Assembly: GCA_963545565.1 (NCBI GenBank)
Contig: CAUUJV010000008.1
Span: 1-64,000, forward strand
Direction: 5' to 3'
Length of the DNA stretch: 64,000 nucleotides
DNA from: CAUUJV01 sp963545565
Lineage (GTDB): Bacteria > Actinomycetota > Actinomycetes > Actinomycetales > Bifidobacteriaceae
The translations under genes were made by a program, and so were the position numbers. Shown here piece by piece: positions 26,059 through 35,164 of this stretch (position 1 is its first letter; every line of letters begins with the position of its first letter). The notes under the pieces were generated by a model. It was not told the DNA's origin. It did no database searches and saw only the letters and a list, made by a program, of their open reading frames with translations.

Positions 26059-27192
26059 CTAGTGCACGATTGTTACGGTGCATTGAGTGTCGTCAATTAC
26101 CTTGCGGCTTACAGAGCCTAACGTGGCATCCAGTCCTTGCAATCTACGTGTGCCAATTACCAAACGATTTGCATACTGCGATGCCATGATGAGCCCTTTA
26201 GCTGGTGGCATGTGATATGCATGCACTCGTACGGGAACAAAATCAGGAATATCAGCTTGGCTAACAATTCTCTGAACAAACTTTTCGGCGTGTGCTTGGC
26301 CTTCTTCTTGCGAGATCACACCATGCTCTTGGGCTGTTTCCTCAGCTAAACGACGCATGCTCCAGCAATAAATTACGTAGAGATGCCTATGAGTTGCTTG
26401 AGCTACTTCAATAGCAAATTCAAGTGCTCGAATCGAAGATTGTGATCCATCAACGCCAACTACAATAGGCAGAAGCTTTTCGCCGAGTATCGTTTCTTCG
26501 GTCACAATATCAGCTGAAGCATTATTCACTGTTTGCTGGCTTGATTGTTGCCTAAGACTGGAAGAATCATAAATTGTTTCAGTTACTTCAGTCTCAGTTA
26601 TCGTTTCTGTAGAACCGTTGTTCGAAGTATGCACAGAAATACTTGTTGTGTTTGAAGCCTGACGCTGGGCATCGCGCAAAAGACTGCTTCGCAGAGCGGA
26701 AACGGCTACTTCAGATGACTCACCAGGATTCATAGAATCCTCATGCACTATAGTGACTGGTAATTGAGCTTTCTCAATGAGCGAAGTGGAAGTAGAGCCG
26801 AAGAACCAGCGTGCTGCTCGGCTCATTGAACGGCGTCCTACCACTAGTTGATGAGCGTTTGTGCCAATATTTAATAGAGCAGTAGTGCCAGCTGCATGAA
26901 CAGATGTGAGTTCCAACTTGTTGTCGAAATCAAAATCAATCCCCCTACCTGCTTCTTGTGCCCACTGTTTTAGCTCAATTCTTATGAGTTTGCGGATTCG
27001 TGCCCATTCGTCATCGGTAACTGGTTTGTCGCCCATATCCCAAGAGTGAGTCCAGCCATATACCGCATTTACAGTTTGCCCGGTAATAACTGCTTCGCGC
27101 ATTGCCCATGTGAGCGCGGCAAAAGATTCAGGAGTGCCATCCACGCCAACTGCAATATCTGCTAGATGGAGGGAATTTATTTGAGTAGCCAT
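26059..27192 (-). CDS. Tandem universal stress protein
   Basis: 377 residues with two UspA domains. The first (residues about 1-150) has AVGVDGTPESFAALTWA and an ATP-type GRRSMSRAARWFFGSTS. The second (about 235-377) has VVGVDGSQSSIRALEFA and IGTRRLQGLDATLGSVSRKV. Between them lies a Ser/Thr/Glu-rich linker. The start ATG 27192 has AGGAGG five bases upstream; a longer frame would add ten residues. Tandem USP proteins are common in actinobacteria and bind ATP; the stress signal is unknown. Confidence 0.88.
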   Translation of the reverse strand: MATQINSLHLADIAVGVDGTPESFAALTWAMREAVITGQTVNAVYGWTHSWDMGDKPVTDDEWARIRKLIRIELKQWAQEAGRGIDFDFDNKLELTSVHAAGTTALLNIGTNAHQLVVGRRSMSRAARWFFGSTSTSLIEKAQLPVTIVHEDSMNPGESSEVAVSALRSSLLRDAQRQASNTTSISVHTSNNGSTETITETEVTETIYDSSSLRQQSSQQTVNNASADIVTEETILGEKLLPIVVGVDGSQSSIRALEFAIEVAQATHRHLYVIYCWSMRRLAEETAQEHGVISQEEGQAHAEKFVQRIVSQADIPDFVPVRVHAYHMPPAKGLIMASQYANRLVIGTRRLQGLDATLGSVSRKVIDDTQCTVTIVH

Positions 27193-27502
27193 TGCAGCCT
27201 CCTTGCAATAATGCTGATGCACTAATCATAGTTCAAATGCATTGGAAATAAAAGGAAAGCAGAGAGTTATGACCTTCAGATTATTGCAATGTGAGACGTT
27301 TTATCGAGACGTTTTACAGTGTTGAAATGATATTGAGAATAATCCAAAATAATGCGAAATAACCAAAAATAACCTGAAATAAACAACAATAGTTGAGTCA
27401 AGTTGACGCAAGTTTTGCGTTATTAGCGCAAAAGCGTGTTTTATGGGAACAAAGGTCACGTTAAATCTGTAGAGTTTGATGTAAGAAATATGGAGGAAAC
27501 GT
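27193..27502 (+). other. Intergenic region between divergent usp and clpC
   Basis: 310 bases holding the divergent promoters. Apart from the 21-base inverted repeat at 27413-27433 and AT-rich runs (AAATAACCAAAAATAACC-type) I see no gene or structured RNA. Confidence 0.6.
27413..27433 (+). promoter_or_regulatory. Inverted repeat upstream of clpC (candidate ClgR-type site)
   Basis: TTTTGCG, seven bases, CGCAAAA: perfect seven-base arms located 70 bases before clpC. Actinobacterial clp genes are commonly activated by ClgR at GCG-containing inverted repeats; the match here is only approximate, so the regulator is an inference. Confidence 0.45.
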
Positions 27503-30127
27503 ATGTTTGAACGGTTTACCGACAGGGCGCGGCGCGTTATTGTGCTCGCTCAGGAGGAAGCACGCTCCTTGCAGCACAACTATATTGGCACGGAGCATTT
27601 GCTTTTAGGCCTGATTCGTGAGGGTGAAGGCGTAGCAGCTAAAGCTCTGGAGGCAAAGGGCGTTGAGCTTGATGCCACGCGCAAGCAGGTTGAGGAAATG
27701 ATTGGTAAGGGTAGTGCAGCTCCTAATGGTCATATTCCTTTCACGCCGCATGCAAAGCAGGTTTTGGAGCTTAGCTTGCGCGAAGCTTTGCAACTTGGTC
27801 ATAGTTATATTGGCACGGAGCATTTGCTTTTAGGCCTGATTCGTGAGGGTGAAGGCGTAGGGACTCAGGTTCTTATCAAGATGGAAGTTGATCTTGGTGA
27901 ACTGCGCACGTCTGTTATTGACGCAATTCGCGACACTCGTGAGGGTGAAGGCGGTAAGGGCGATCTTGCTAATGCTGGCGGTGTAAATAACAAGCAGAGC
28001 CAGTCTGGTTCTACTTTGCTTGATCAGTTTGGGCGTAATCTCACTGCAGAAGCTGCCGAGGGCAAGCTTGACCCAGTGATTGGTCGCAGCAATGAGATTC
28101 AGCGTGTTATGGTAGTGCTTTCTCGCCGCACCAAGAACAATCCAGTGTTGATTGGCGAGCCTGGCGTGGGTAAGACTGCTGTTGTTGAAGGCCTTGCTGA
28201 AAAGATTAATGATGGCGATGTTCCGGAAACTCTGAAGGGTAAGCAGGTTTATTCGCTTGATTTGGGCTCCATGATTGCTGGATCTCGATACCGCGGTGAT
28301 TTTGAGGAGCGCTTGAAGAAAGTTCTCAAAGAAATCAAGACCCGCGGCGATGTTGTTCTATTCATCGATGAGATACATACTATTGTTGGTGCGGGATCTG
28401 CTGATGGGGCAATGGGCGCATCTGACATGCTTAAGCCTATGCTCGCAAGAGGTGAGCTGCAGACCATTGGCGCAACAACAACTGATGAATATCGTAAGTA
28501 TATCGAAAAGGATGCTGCTCTTGAACGCCGCTTCCAGCCAATTCAGGTTGCTGAGCCAACTATTGCGGAAACTATTGAGATTCTTAAGGGTTTGCGCAAG
28601 CGTTACGAAGATCATCACCATGTGACTATTACAGATAAGGCTTTGCAGTCTGCTGCTGAACTCAGCGCTCGCTATATTCAAGACCGCAATTTGCCAGATA
28701 AGGCTATTGATCTTATTGATGAGGCGGGTGCACGTTTGCGCATCAAGCGTTTAACTGCGCCTTCTGAGTTAAAGGAGCTTGACGCCAAGGTAGCAAAAGT
28801 CAAGGCATCAAAGGATGAGGCCATTCAGAATCAGGACTTCGAAAAGGCTGCGCAGCTGCGCGATGATCAGGAGAAACTTGAAGCTGAACGCAAAGAAAAG
28901 GAAAAGTCTTGGCGCGAGGGTGAATCTGACGTTTCGATGGTAGTTGATGAAGAAACTATCGCGCAGGTAGTTTCTGCTACTACGGGTGTTCCAGTTGTTA
29001 AGCTCACTCAGGCGGAGTCTAAGAAGCTGCTCAACATGGAAGCTGAATTGCACAAGCGTATTATTGGGCAGGATGAAGCTGTGGCGGCATTGTCTCGTTC
29101 TATTCGCCGTGCGCGCGTTGGATTGAAGGATCCTAAGCGTCCATCTGGTTCCTTTATCTTCGCAGGACCGACAGGTGTGGGTAAGACTGAGCTTGCAAAG
29201 GCTTTAGCGCAATACCTCTTTGACGATGAAGAAGCTCTTATCCGTGTGGATATGTCTGAGTTTGGCGAGAAATATCAAGCTTCTCGACTCTTCGGTGCAC
29301 CTCCAGGATATGTTGGCTACGAAGAGGGTGGCGAATTGACTGAAAAAGTACGCCGTAAGCCATTCTCTGTGATTCTATTCGACGAAATCGAAAAGGCACA
29401 TCCTGATATCTTTAACACGCTGTTACAAGTGCTAGATGATGGCCATTTGACCGATGGCCAGGGGCGCAAGGTGGACTTTAAGAATACTGTGATTATTCTG
29501 ACCACAAACCTTGGTACCAGCAATATTGCTAAGGCTGCCAATACTGGCTTTAACCTTGGCAACAACGCAGAATCCAGCTATGAGCGTATGAAAGATCAGG
29601 TGACGAGTGAGCTTAAGGGACAGTTCCGCCCAGAGTTCCTCAACCGCCTTGACGATATCATCGTATTCCGTCAGCTCACAGAGCCTCAGGTTCGTGAAAT
29701 TGTTGATCTTGACGTGAATAGTTTGAATGATCGCCTCTTCGAGCGTCACATGTCGGTTGAATTGACTGACGCTGCTAAGGATTTGCTTGCTGAAAAGGGC
29801 TTCGACCCATTGCTTGGTGCACGCCCGCTGCGTCGCGTTATTCAGCGTGATATTGAGGACGCAATTTCAGAGAAAATTCTCATGGGTGAGCTTAATGATA
29901 ATGAGCAAATCACTGTTGATGCTGAGGGCGAAGGTATTTTGGGAGAATTCATATTCTCTAGCCGTCCTTTCGTTGACACAACAGCAGTTGAGAATGCTGA
30001 AGTTGAAGGGCAGCGGTCGGCTTTAGTTGGTGCTACAGCTGAGGCGCCAATCGGTTCTGTAGAATCTCAAACACAGCAAGTAGATTCAGCGGAGCAAGGT
30101 TCTCCGGTACAAGGCGGAAACGCCTAG
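27503..30127 (+). CDS. clpC: ATP-dependent Clp protease ATPase subunit ClpC
   Basis: 874-residue Hsp100 unfoldase that feeds proteins to ClpP. Two Clp_N repeats (residues about 1-145) each contain YIGTEHLLLGLIREGEGV. AAA module 1 has GEPGVGKTAVVEG and DEIHTIVGAG; a UVR-like motif QDFEKAAQLRDDQEKLE lies in the middle coiled region; AAA module 2 has GPTGVGKTELAKALA and LFDEIEKAHPDIF. The C-terminal 45 residues are a Gln/Glu-rich tail. A Shine-Dalgarno GGAGGAA precedes ATG 27503. The two N-repeats share a 55-base identical DNA stretch. Confidence 0.97.
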   Translation: MFERFTDRARRVIVLAQEEARSLQHNYIGTEHLLLGLIREGEGVAAKALEAKGVELDATRKQVEEMIGKGSAAPNGHIPFTPHAKQVLELSLREALQLGHSYIGTEHLLLGLIREGEGVGTQVLIKMEVDLGELRTSVIDAIRDTREGEGGKGDLANAGGVNNKQSQSGSTLLDQFGRNLTAEAAEGKLDPVIGRSNEIQRVMVVLSRRTKNNPVLIGEPGVGKTAVVEGLAEKINDGDVPETLKGKQVYSLDLGSMIAGSRYRGDFEERLKKVLKEIKTRGDVVLFIDEIHTIVGAGSADGAMGASDMLKPMLARGELQTIGATTTDEYRKYIEKDAALERRFQPIQVAEPTIAETIEILKGLRKRYEDHHHVTITDKALQSAAELSARYIQDRNLPDKAIDLIDEAGARLRIKRLTAPSELKELDAKVAKVKASKDEAIQNQDFEKAAQLRDDQEKLEAERKEKEKSWREGESDVSMVVDEETIAQVVSATTGVPVVKLTQAESKKLLNMEAELHKRIIGQDEAVAALSRSIRRARVGLKDPKRPSGSFIFAGPTGVGKTELAKALAQYLFDDEEALIRVDMSEFGEKYQASRLFGAPPGYVGYEEGGELTEKVRRKPFSVILFDEIEKAHPDIFNTLLQVLDDGHLTDGQGRKVDFKNTVIILTTNLGTSNIAKAANTGFNLGNNAESSYERMKDQVTSELKGQFRPEFLNRLDDIIVFRQLTEPQVREIVDLDVNSLNDRLFERHMSVELTDAAKDLLAEKGFDPLLGARPLRRVIQRDIEDAISEKILMGELNDNEQITVDAEGEGILGEFIFSSRPFVDTTAVENAEVEGQRSALVGATAEAPIGSVESQTQQVDSAEQGSPVQGGNA
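27581..27860 (+). repeat. 55-bp perfect direct repeat within clpC
   Basis: Bases 27581-27635 and 27806-27860 are identical and lie 225 bases (75 codons) apart, in frame. They encode the shared YIGTEHLLLGLIREGEGV of the two Clp_N repeats. Confidence 0.95.
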
Positions 30128-30161
30128 GGAAGAAGTATCGTCTTCACAATGACTAGAATCT

Positions 30162-30207
30162 AATAAATTGGGCTGAAGTAGCGAAAATTGCTTCAGCCCA
30201 ATTTATT
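30162..30207. terminator. Bidirectional terminator between clpC and the sensor kinase gene
   Basis: AATAAATTGGGCTGAAG and its exact complement form a 17-base stem around a 12-base loop. The A/T-rich outer arms serve as T tracts in both directions between the convergent genes. Confidence 0.88.
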
Positions 30208-30215
30208 TATGTTTA

Positions 30216-31769
30216 TCAGCTCAATATCGGTAACGTGATTGTTATTCTTGATCCCGTTATGTTTCCCGAATAGTCAGGGACATTCTCAATGGCGAGAGTT
30301 CCTGATAAATCAGAAATAATACTTTGCACTACAGCGAGACCGATTCCTTTATGTGAGCCGGGTGTTCGTGCTAAATCGCGAGTATTTCCATCTGCGGTAT
30401 GAACACCAGTAGAAGTGGTGTAGAACCAATCTGTAGCATGTTTTAGAGCATTCTCGGAGAACCCTGTGCCATAATCGCGAATACTCACAATAACATGGCT
30501 ATTTTCCGCAGCTATGCTGAGCTCGATTGGCTGGTTTGACTTCCCATGGCTCATTGCATTTGAGGTGATATTTCCCACAACGCGTTTCCACGCAGTCTTA
30601 TCCAATGACAGGAAGCCTGAAATGTGTTCTAAATCAGATAGTCGAGAAACAGCGATTTCTGATTCAGCTGATGCGGCTAATTCTTTGCAATATTGCGAGG
30701 TAAAGTCAGCAAATTCGGTGATTGAAATCTTTTCCTTCTTGCTGGTTGGCGTATTAAGCGCAGAGATGTAAGAATCAATCGTGTCGATTGCCAATAGGAT
30801 AGAAGATGCATATGTTTGCTGTTCGTCATCAAGACTTGTTGTGTTTATTAGCTCAGCATTTCCACGGGCAACAGTCAGTGGAGTCTTGATGTCGTGGCTA
30901 AGTGATTCGACGTGTAAACGTTGGGCTTCCTCAGCTGCAAAGCGCTTATTAAGTGAGTCAGCCAAAGAGTGGCGCATGATGTCAAAGGAGTCAACCACGT
31001 TTTCAACTTCCGTCACCTTGCTGTGAATCAGCTCAGAATCAAGGTTTTCGGTATTAATGCTTTCAGCGATCTTAGATAGAGAATTAAATTCTTTACGTAG
31101 TCTACGATTTTGCAAACTATTGAACAGGATAATAATCAGAAATACTAAGCAGATTACTGTAATATCTACGAAAAGCTCGGCTGGTGGGAGATTATCTCGC
31201 AGAGCGCGAGTTGTAAATCGTGCTTGAACTGCATATGAGAGAATGATGTTTCCGCCGTTGACTGTTTCGTCACATAGCGCCGAAGTATCAGGCAAATTAT
31301 TCAATGTTGTCCCTACGAATTCTGCCTTATTACGTATTTGTGTTGAGCATGTTGAGGATACTTTTGCAGTTGTGGTCTCAGAATTCTTATTAGATGTGGC
31401 TGAGTTAGTAGGCTGTAAATCGTCCTCAGTCATATCTGAATGCCGTGTTATACAAACTTGTTTACGTAGCGACTTTGCTTGTATGGCAGTCAAATCTGTA
31501 GAAATTAGAGTTCCGCTACTGGAATAAATTGCGTAGTGATATGCGGCAGGAATGTCAGATTCTTTGATTTTTGTTGACTTCTTCTTAGCTAACTCCATAA
31601 TTTCTGAAACGGCATAAGTTTCCCCATAATTAGCCTGATAGAGAACTCTATAGGAAAAGACATAATCTATTAAGAGTGCAACGAGTGCAATGCCTAGAAG
31701 AGTTAATAATGTGTAGCGCACCGTGATGAGGCCAATACTGTATGTGTGACGCTTTTGTAGGATTTTCAT
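30216..31769 (-). CDS. Sensor histidine kinase of resistance module A
   Basis: 517 residues. Membrane helices near 13-37 (VRYTLLTLLGIALVALLIDYVFSY) and 195-215, with an extracytoplasmic domain of about 150 residues between. HisKA motif ESLSHDIKTPLTVARGNAEL and ATPase motifs NITSNAMSHG, DYGTGFS and GIGLAVVQSI. The start ATG 31769 overlaps the regulator stop as ATGA. Organisation and position behind an ABC-regulator operon match peptide-antibiotic sensing systems of the LanK or BcrS type. Confidence 0.85.
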   Translation of the reverse strand: MKILQKRHTYSIGLITVRYTLLTLLGIALVALLIDYVFSYRVLYQANYGETYAVSEIMELAKKKSTKIKESDIPAAYHYAIYSSSGTLISTDLTAIQAKSLRKQVCITRHSDMTEDDLQPTNSATSNKNSETTTAKVSSTCSTQIRNKAEFVGTTLNNLPDTSALCDETVNGGNIILSYAVQARFTTRALRDNLPPAELFVDITVICLVFLIIILFNSLQNRRLRKEFNSLSKIAESINTENLDSELIHSKVTEVENVVDSFDIMRHSLADSLNKRFAAEEAQRLHVESLSHDIKTPLTVARGNAELINTTSLDDEQQTYASSILLAIDTIDSYISALNTPTSKKEKISITEFADFTSQYCKELAASAESEIAVSRLSDLEHISGFLSLDKTAWKRVVGNITSNAMSHGKSNQPIELSIAAENSHVIVSIRDYGTGFSENALKHATDWFYTTSTGVHTADGNTRDLARTPGSHKGIGLAVVQSIISDLSGTLAIENVPDYSGNITGSRITITLPILS

Positions 31770-32503
31770 GCGATCCACCTGTATCCAATGCCCCATACAG
31801 TTTTGATGGGGGCTATGTTTCGAGCACGGAATTTTGCTCTGATGTTGCTGATATGCATTGCGACAGCCTGCTCTGTAGTAGGTTCAGAATCGGTTATAGA
31901 TCCGATACCCATGTTGGAATCAGAATCGGCTGTGAAGACACTGGCATTGATGGCATCTGCAATTTGCTCACGTGAGAAGGTGATTCCTGGGTGAGTTGCG
32001 AGGTATTCGCAGATAAACCATTCAGTTGTGGTCAGTGGAATAGGGGAGCCATCAACAGTTGCTTTTTGAGCGACAAGATCAAGACTGAGATTATTGAAGA
32101 TTAGTGCGTTATGGTGGCTGCGATATTTGCGGCGAATCTGCGCGTCAACTTTTGCTATTAATTCTGCCATAGAGAACGGTTTACGAATATAGTCATCTGC
32201 ACCAGTTGCATAACCATGAACGGCATCATCTTCACTGACTTTGGCAGTTAAAAACACGATAGGAATAGAGGTTTGAGTGCGCAGAGTGGTTACAAGTTTG
32301 AATCCGTCAATGTGTGGCATCATCACATCGCAGATAATGAGGTCAAGCGATTTGAGATTCATATCGAGCGCTCGGCGAGGATCATTCACTGCGGTAACAG
32401 CGTACCCTGCTTTGGTGAGCATTGCGGTGATCAAAGTGGTGATTGCAACGTCATCATCAACTACGAGCACATTCGCACGTTTAGTTGTATCTTCTTGACT
32501 CAT
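31766..32503 (-). CDS. OmpR-family response regulator of resistance module A
   Basis: 245 residues. Receiver with VLVVDDD and LIICDVMMPHIDGF, then a winged-helix DNA-binding domain (IPLTTTEWFICEYLATHPGITFSREQIADAI). Near its end a segment (SNMGIGSITDSEPTTEQAVAMHISNIRAKF) inserts acidic residues before the recognition helix region. Overlaps the neighbouring permease and kinase genes by four bases each. Confidence 0.9.
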   Translation of the reverse strand: MSQEDTTKRANVLVVDDDVAITTLITAMLTKAGYAVTAVNDPRRALDMNLKSLDLIICDVMMPHIDGFKLVTTLRTQTSIPIVFLTAKVSEDDAVHGYATGADDYIRKPFSMAELIAKVDAQIRRKYRSHHNALIFNNLSLDLVAQKATVDGSPIPLTTTEWFICEYLATHPGITFSREQIADAINASVFTADSDSNMGIGSITDSEPTTEQAVAMHISNIRAKFRARNIAPIKTVWGIGYRWIA

Positions 32504-33324
32504 GATGCTCTCCTGCGGTTTTCAAAACCGTTTATACACACGCATACTATGCTAATAGAGATTATGGCTGTTGCGCTGGCAATCACGCCATATATCAACA
32601 GCGAGGGTGAAGTCATGCTTAGGTTGTTGATAGCCGGATTGATGCTTGACTCAATTGCAAGGCTTCCCATCTGTGTAGACCATGACATTGGCATAATGGT
32701 GAGGATTGCCGGACTGTGAGCTGCAGTAAGTTCTCCGCTGACTAATCCATGCGCCAAACCGCCGAGTGATGAAATGGCGACTATCGTTAAAATTGTACCG
32801 ATTCCAATTGTGACGTTACGTCCGAATGATAAGGCTGACCATGTTGCAAAGACATAGAGCACAATGCATCCAAGCCAGAGGAAGAATACTGCACTTACGT
32901 ATGTTATAAAGGGTAATTGATTTTTCCCAGTGCTTATAAGAGCTAATGCGAATCCAAAGATTGAAATAGCAATAGTTACGGCAGCTAATAATGCATAAGC
33001 AATGATCTTTCCAAGAATCTGGATTGATCTTGACGGCACCGCAAGAACAGTTGAAAGTTCGCCAGAATTACGCTCGATATCAATATCGAAAGCCATAATA
33101 GTGCACACTGTAAGCGGCAGAAGGGCGCCAATAAATTGCACATACGCGTCTGCGCCCAAAGCAGTATTCCATGGGGAGACCGAGAAGTAGAGACCACTCA
33201 GAGCTGCACTTAGCACTCCTGCTGCGAAATGAAACCATAGAAGGGGGCTGTGTTTCAACCTCACGTACTGGGAGGCAACAGCATTTTGAACTTTCATCTT
33301 AGGAGGGAATTGTGCAGATTCCAT
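32500..33324 (-). CDS. ABC transporter permease 2 (lantibiotic-immunity type)
   Basis: 274 residues with six predicted membrane helices, beginning after MESAQFPPKMKVQNAVASQYVRLKHSPLLWFHFAAGVL. The ABC-2-type layout matches the LanE/LanG (MutE/MutG, BcrB) permeases that expel antimicrobial peptides from the membrane. ATG 33324 shares bases with the previous stop (TAATG) and is preceded by AGGCAAAA; a longer upstream frame would overlap the neighbour by about 97 bases. Confidence 0.75.
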   Translation of the reverse strand: MESAQFPPKMKVQNAVASQYVRLKHSPLLWFHFAAGVLSAALSGLYFSVSPWNTALGADAYVQFIGALLPLTVCTIMAFDIDIERNSGELSTVLAVPSRSIQILGKIIAYALLAAVTIAISIFGFALALISTGKNQLPFITYVSAVFFLWLGCIVLYVFATWSALSFGRNVTIGIGTILTIVAISSLGGLAHGLVSGELTAAHSPAILTIMPMSWSTQMGSLAIESSINPAINNLSMTSPSLLIYGVIASATAIISISIVCVCINGFENRRRAS

Positions 33325-34094
33325 TATTTTGCCTCTTGTTTTGAATACCAGTGAGCACAAGCTGCAGTAAGTACAATAGCGAGAATAATGGCAATCAAAA
33401 TTGCGGTGCTCTGCTGCCAAAAAGCTACTGCAAAACCAACTTCAATAGGATCTCCTGAGGGAAGTATGTGCAAGAGTGGCTGAACAACGCGTCCGATAGC
33501 ACTTGAAGGAAGGATCCACCATACTGAACTGGACCATAGCCCAACATAGAGAGCAAGATTCAGAAGAAACGGAAGGACAATGCCTAGCAGAGAATTCCAT
33601 GCAGTTGTTAGAGCAATTACAGCGGGAGCTAGCCACGCAGACATCACGGTAATAAGCAGTGCGCTTGCCATAGAATCCGCAATATTTGGGGAATCCGCCC
33701 CTAGTAGGAAGGCAATGCTGGAGAGTATGCCGATCTCGAAATTAGATATGAGACAGAGCATCCAAACATAAAGGGTCTTTGCGTAGAAAATCGTCCTTAC
33801 ATTTACCGGGAGTCCAAGAATAGAACGCAGAGCAAATTTCTTTTCCCATAAGGCTGTGCTGACCGAAATCAGGCAAATCGAAATAGGCATAAGGGAGGAG
33901 TACCAGTAGTTCCACATTATTGTGCGATTCATGCCTGTTGACCCCATCAGACTAAGTGCGAATCCCGGTAAAGCTAGTGGAAGAGGCATCAGAATTGCAA
34001 GAATTAGTGGCGCAGAGTGATGCCCTTTGGCTAGTTCCGATTGAAATGCCCGTGAAAATGGAGTTGAGATTTGAGTAGATTTAGCGAGCATCAC
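33324..34094 (-). CDS. ABC transporter permease 1 (lantibiotic-immunity type)
   Basis: 256 residues, six predicted helices, starting MMLAKSTQISTPFSRAFQSELAKGHHSAPLILAILMPLPLALPGF. The opening FQSELAKGHHSAP resembles the RAEFLKLRR-type head of MutE/NukE permeases. The protein pairs with the next permease and the upstream ATPase. It overlaps the ATPase gene by 14 bases. Confidence 0.75.
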   Translation of the reverse strand: MMLAKSTQISTPFSRAFQSELAKGHHSAPLILAILMPLPLALPGFALSLMGSTGMNRTIMWNYWYSSLMPISICLISVSTALWEKKFALRSILGLPVNVRTIFYAKTLYVWMLCLISNFEIGILSSIAFLLGADSPNIADSMASALLITVMSAWLAPAVIALTTAWNSLLGIVLPFLLNLALYVGLWSSSVWWILPSSAIGRVVQPLLHILPSGDPIEVGFAVAFWQQSTAILIAIILAIVLTAACAHWYSKQEAK

Positions 34095-34842
34095 TGCGAA
34101 CCTCGCTTTCTGAATTATCTTTATAATTACCTTTATAGATTTGCTGCACAGATTTCATGAAGAGAGCCTCAAGATCTGTGGATTCGTCAATTGCGCCTTC
34201 GTAAGCGAGTTGGCCATCGGCTATGATTCCAATGTGGTCTGCGATTTTGGAGACTTCTGCAAGAATATGACTTGAAACAATCACAGTAATGCCTTGCTCA
34301 GCAAACGAATGAATGAGCGCTCTCAAATCTTCAATTCCCATTGGGTCCAAGCCGTTTGTGGGTTCATCGAGAATGAGAATACCCGGGTTAGTGAGCAGTG
34401 CAAGTGCAATTCCCAAACGCTGTTTCATTCCGAGTGAAAATTGACCAGCCTTTTTCTTTCCCGTGTCGGTGAGGTTAACGATTTGCAGAACTTCATTGAT
34501 TCGCCGCTGGGGGATTGAAAGTAGGAGAGCACGAACCTGCAGATTCTCGAATGCGGTCAAGTGCGAGTAAAGAGCTGGTTGTTCAATGAGCGAACCGATA
34601 GAATACAAATCGTTACGGGTCCATTCGTGGTCATTGATGAAGATTGAACCACTAGTGGGCTTGAGCATTCCGGTAATCATCTTGAGCGTAGTCGATTTTC
34701 CGGCGCCATTTGGGCCAAGCAGCCCGTAAATTGAGCCTTTTGGCACATTGAGATCGATCCCAGTCACTGCTGGGTGGCCTTTGAAAACTTTTGTGAGGCT
34801 CGTAGTTGCGAGTGCAAATACGCTGCCTTTTTCGTTCTCCAT
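34081..34842 (-). CDS. ABC transporter ATP-binding protein (LanF/BcrA type)
   Basis: 253 residues. Walker A GPNGAGKST, signature FSLGMKQRLGIA, Walker B ILILDEPTNGLDPMG and His switch SSHIL. The FSLGMKQRLG form of the signature is typical of BcrA/LanF-type peptide-resistance ATPases. ATG 34842 follows AAGGGG; an earlier frame would add 25 residues. First gene of the five-gene module ATPase-permease-permease-regulator-kinase. Confidence 0.88.
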   Translation of the reverse strand: MENEKGSVFALATTSLTKVFKGHPAVTGIDLNVPKGSIYGLLGPNGAGKSTTLKMITGMLKPTSGSIFINDHEWTRNDLYSIGSLIEQPALYSHLTAFENLQVRALLLSIPQRRINEVLQIVNLTDTGKKKAGQFSLGMKQRLGIALALLTNPGILILDEPTNGLDPMGIEDLRALIHSFAEQGITVIVSSHILAEVSKIADHIGIIADGQLAYEGAIDESTDLEALFMKSVQQIYKGNYKDNSESEVRSDAR

Positions 34843-34930
34843 TTTTCCCCTTCTACCTTTGGGTGTGATTTGCGCGGTGTTATACGTACAGACCACAGAT
34901 TTTCCAATTGCATTCACTGTAGAAAGGCTT

Positions 34931-34947
34931 TTTAAAGGTGTTTAAAG
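34931..34947 (-). promoter_or_regulatory. TTTAAAG direct repeat, 10-bp period, upstream of module A
   Basis: Two copies of TTTAAAG start exactly ten bases apart, about 90 bases before the module A ATPase start. One-helical-turn direct repeats are the usual target of OmpR-family regulators, so the module's own regulator may bind here. Confidence 0.35.
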
Positions 34948-35104
34948 AAAGCGGGGAAAAAGGATGGCCTATAACCCCGACTGTTCCAACAGGCGTAAAG
35001 CCTTGCCCTTGATTCCATTATCTCCATTGCTGAATTAAAAAAACGGAACTAGGACCAAGTCGCGTCAACGATACACGGAAAAATGGCTAAAGGTATATCT
35101 CATT

Positions 35105-35120
35105 GTCATCTTGAGATGAC
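35105..35120 (+). promoter_or_regulatory. Palindromic operator 1 (exporter)
   Basis: GTCATCT-TG-AGATGAC: perfect seven-base arms, about 45-60 bases before the ABC exporter start. The same core recurs at three other cluster promoters. Confidence 0.8.
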
Positions 35121-35164
35121 GCTTCGAGGATTTTAGTTTTTCTCGATTCACATATTAGCCAGAA

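Larger units (their letters stand above)
34843..35164 (+). other. Intergenic region between module A and the lanthipeptide cluster
   Basis: Divergent spacer of 322 bases. It holds a TTTAAAG direct repeat (34931-34947), a palindromic operator (35105-35120) and a possible but unsupported 24-codon frame at 34964. No other gene or RNA structure recognised. Confidence 0.6.

Noticed and set aside
34964..35038. A 24-codon frame after GGGG in the spacer before the exporter gene, considered as a second lanthipeptide precursor.
   Set aside because: It has no leader motif such as ILELQ and only one Cys and no SxxSxnC pattern; Pro/Leu-rich and probably chance.
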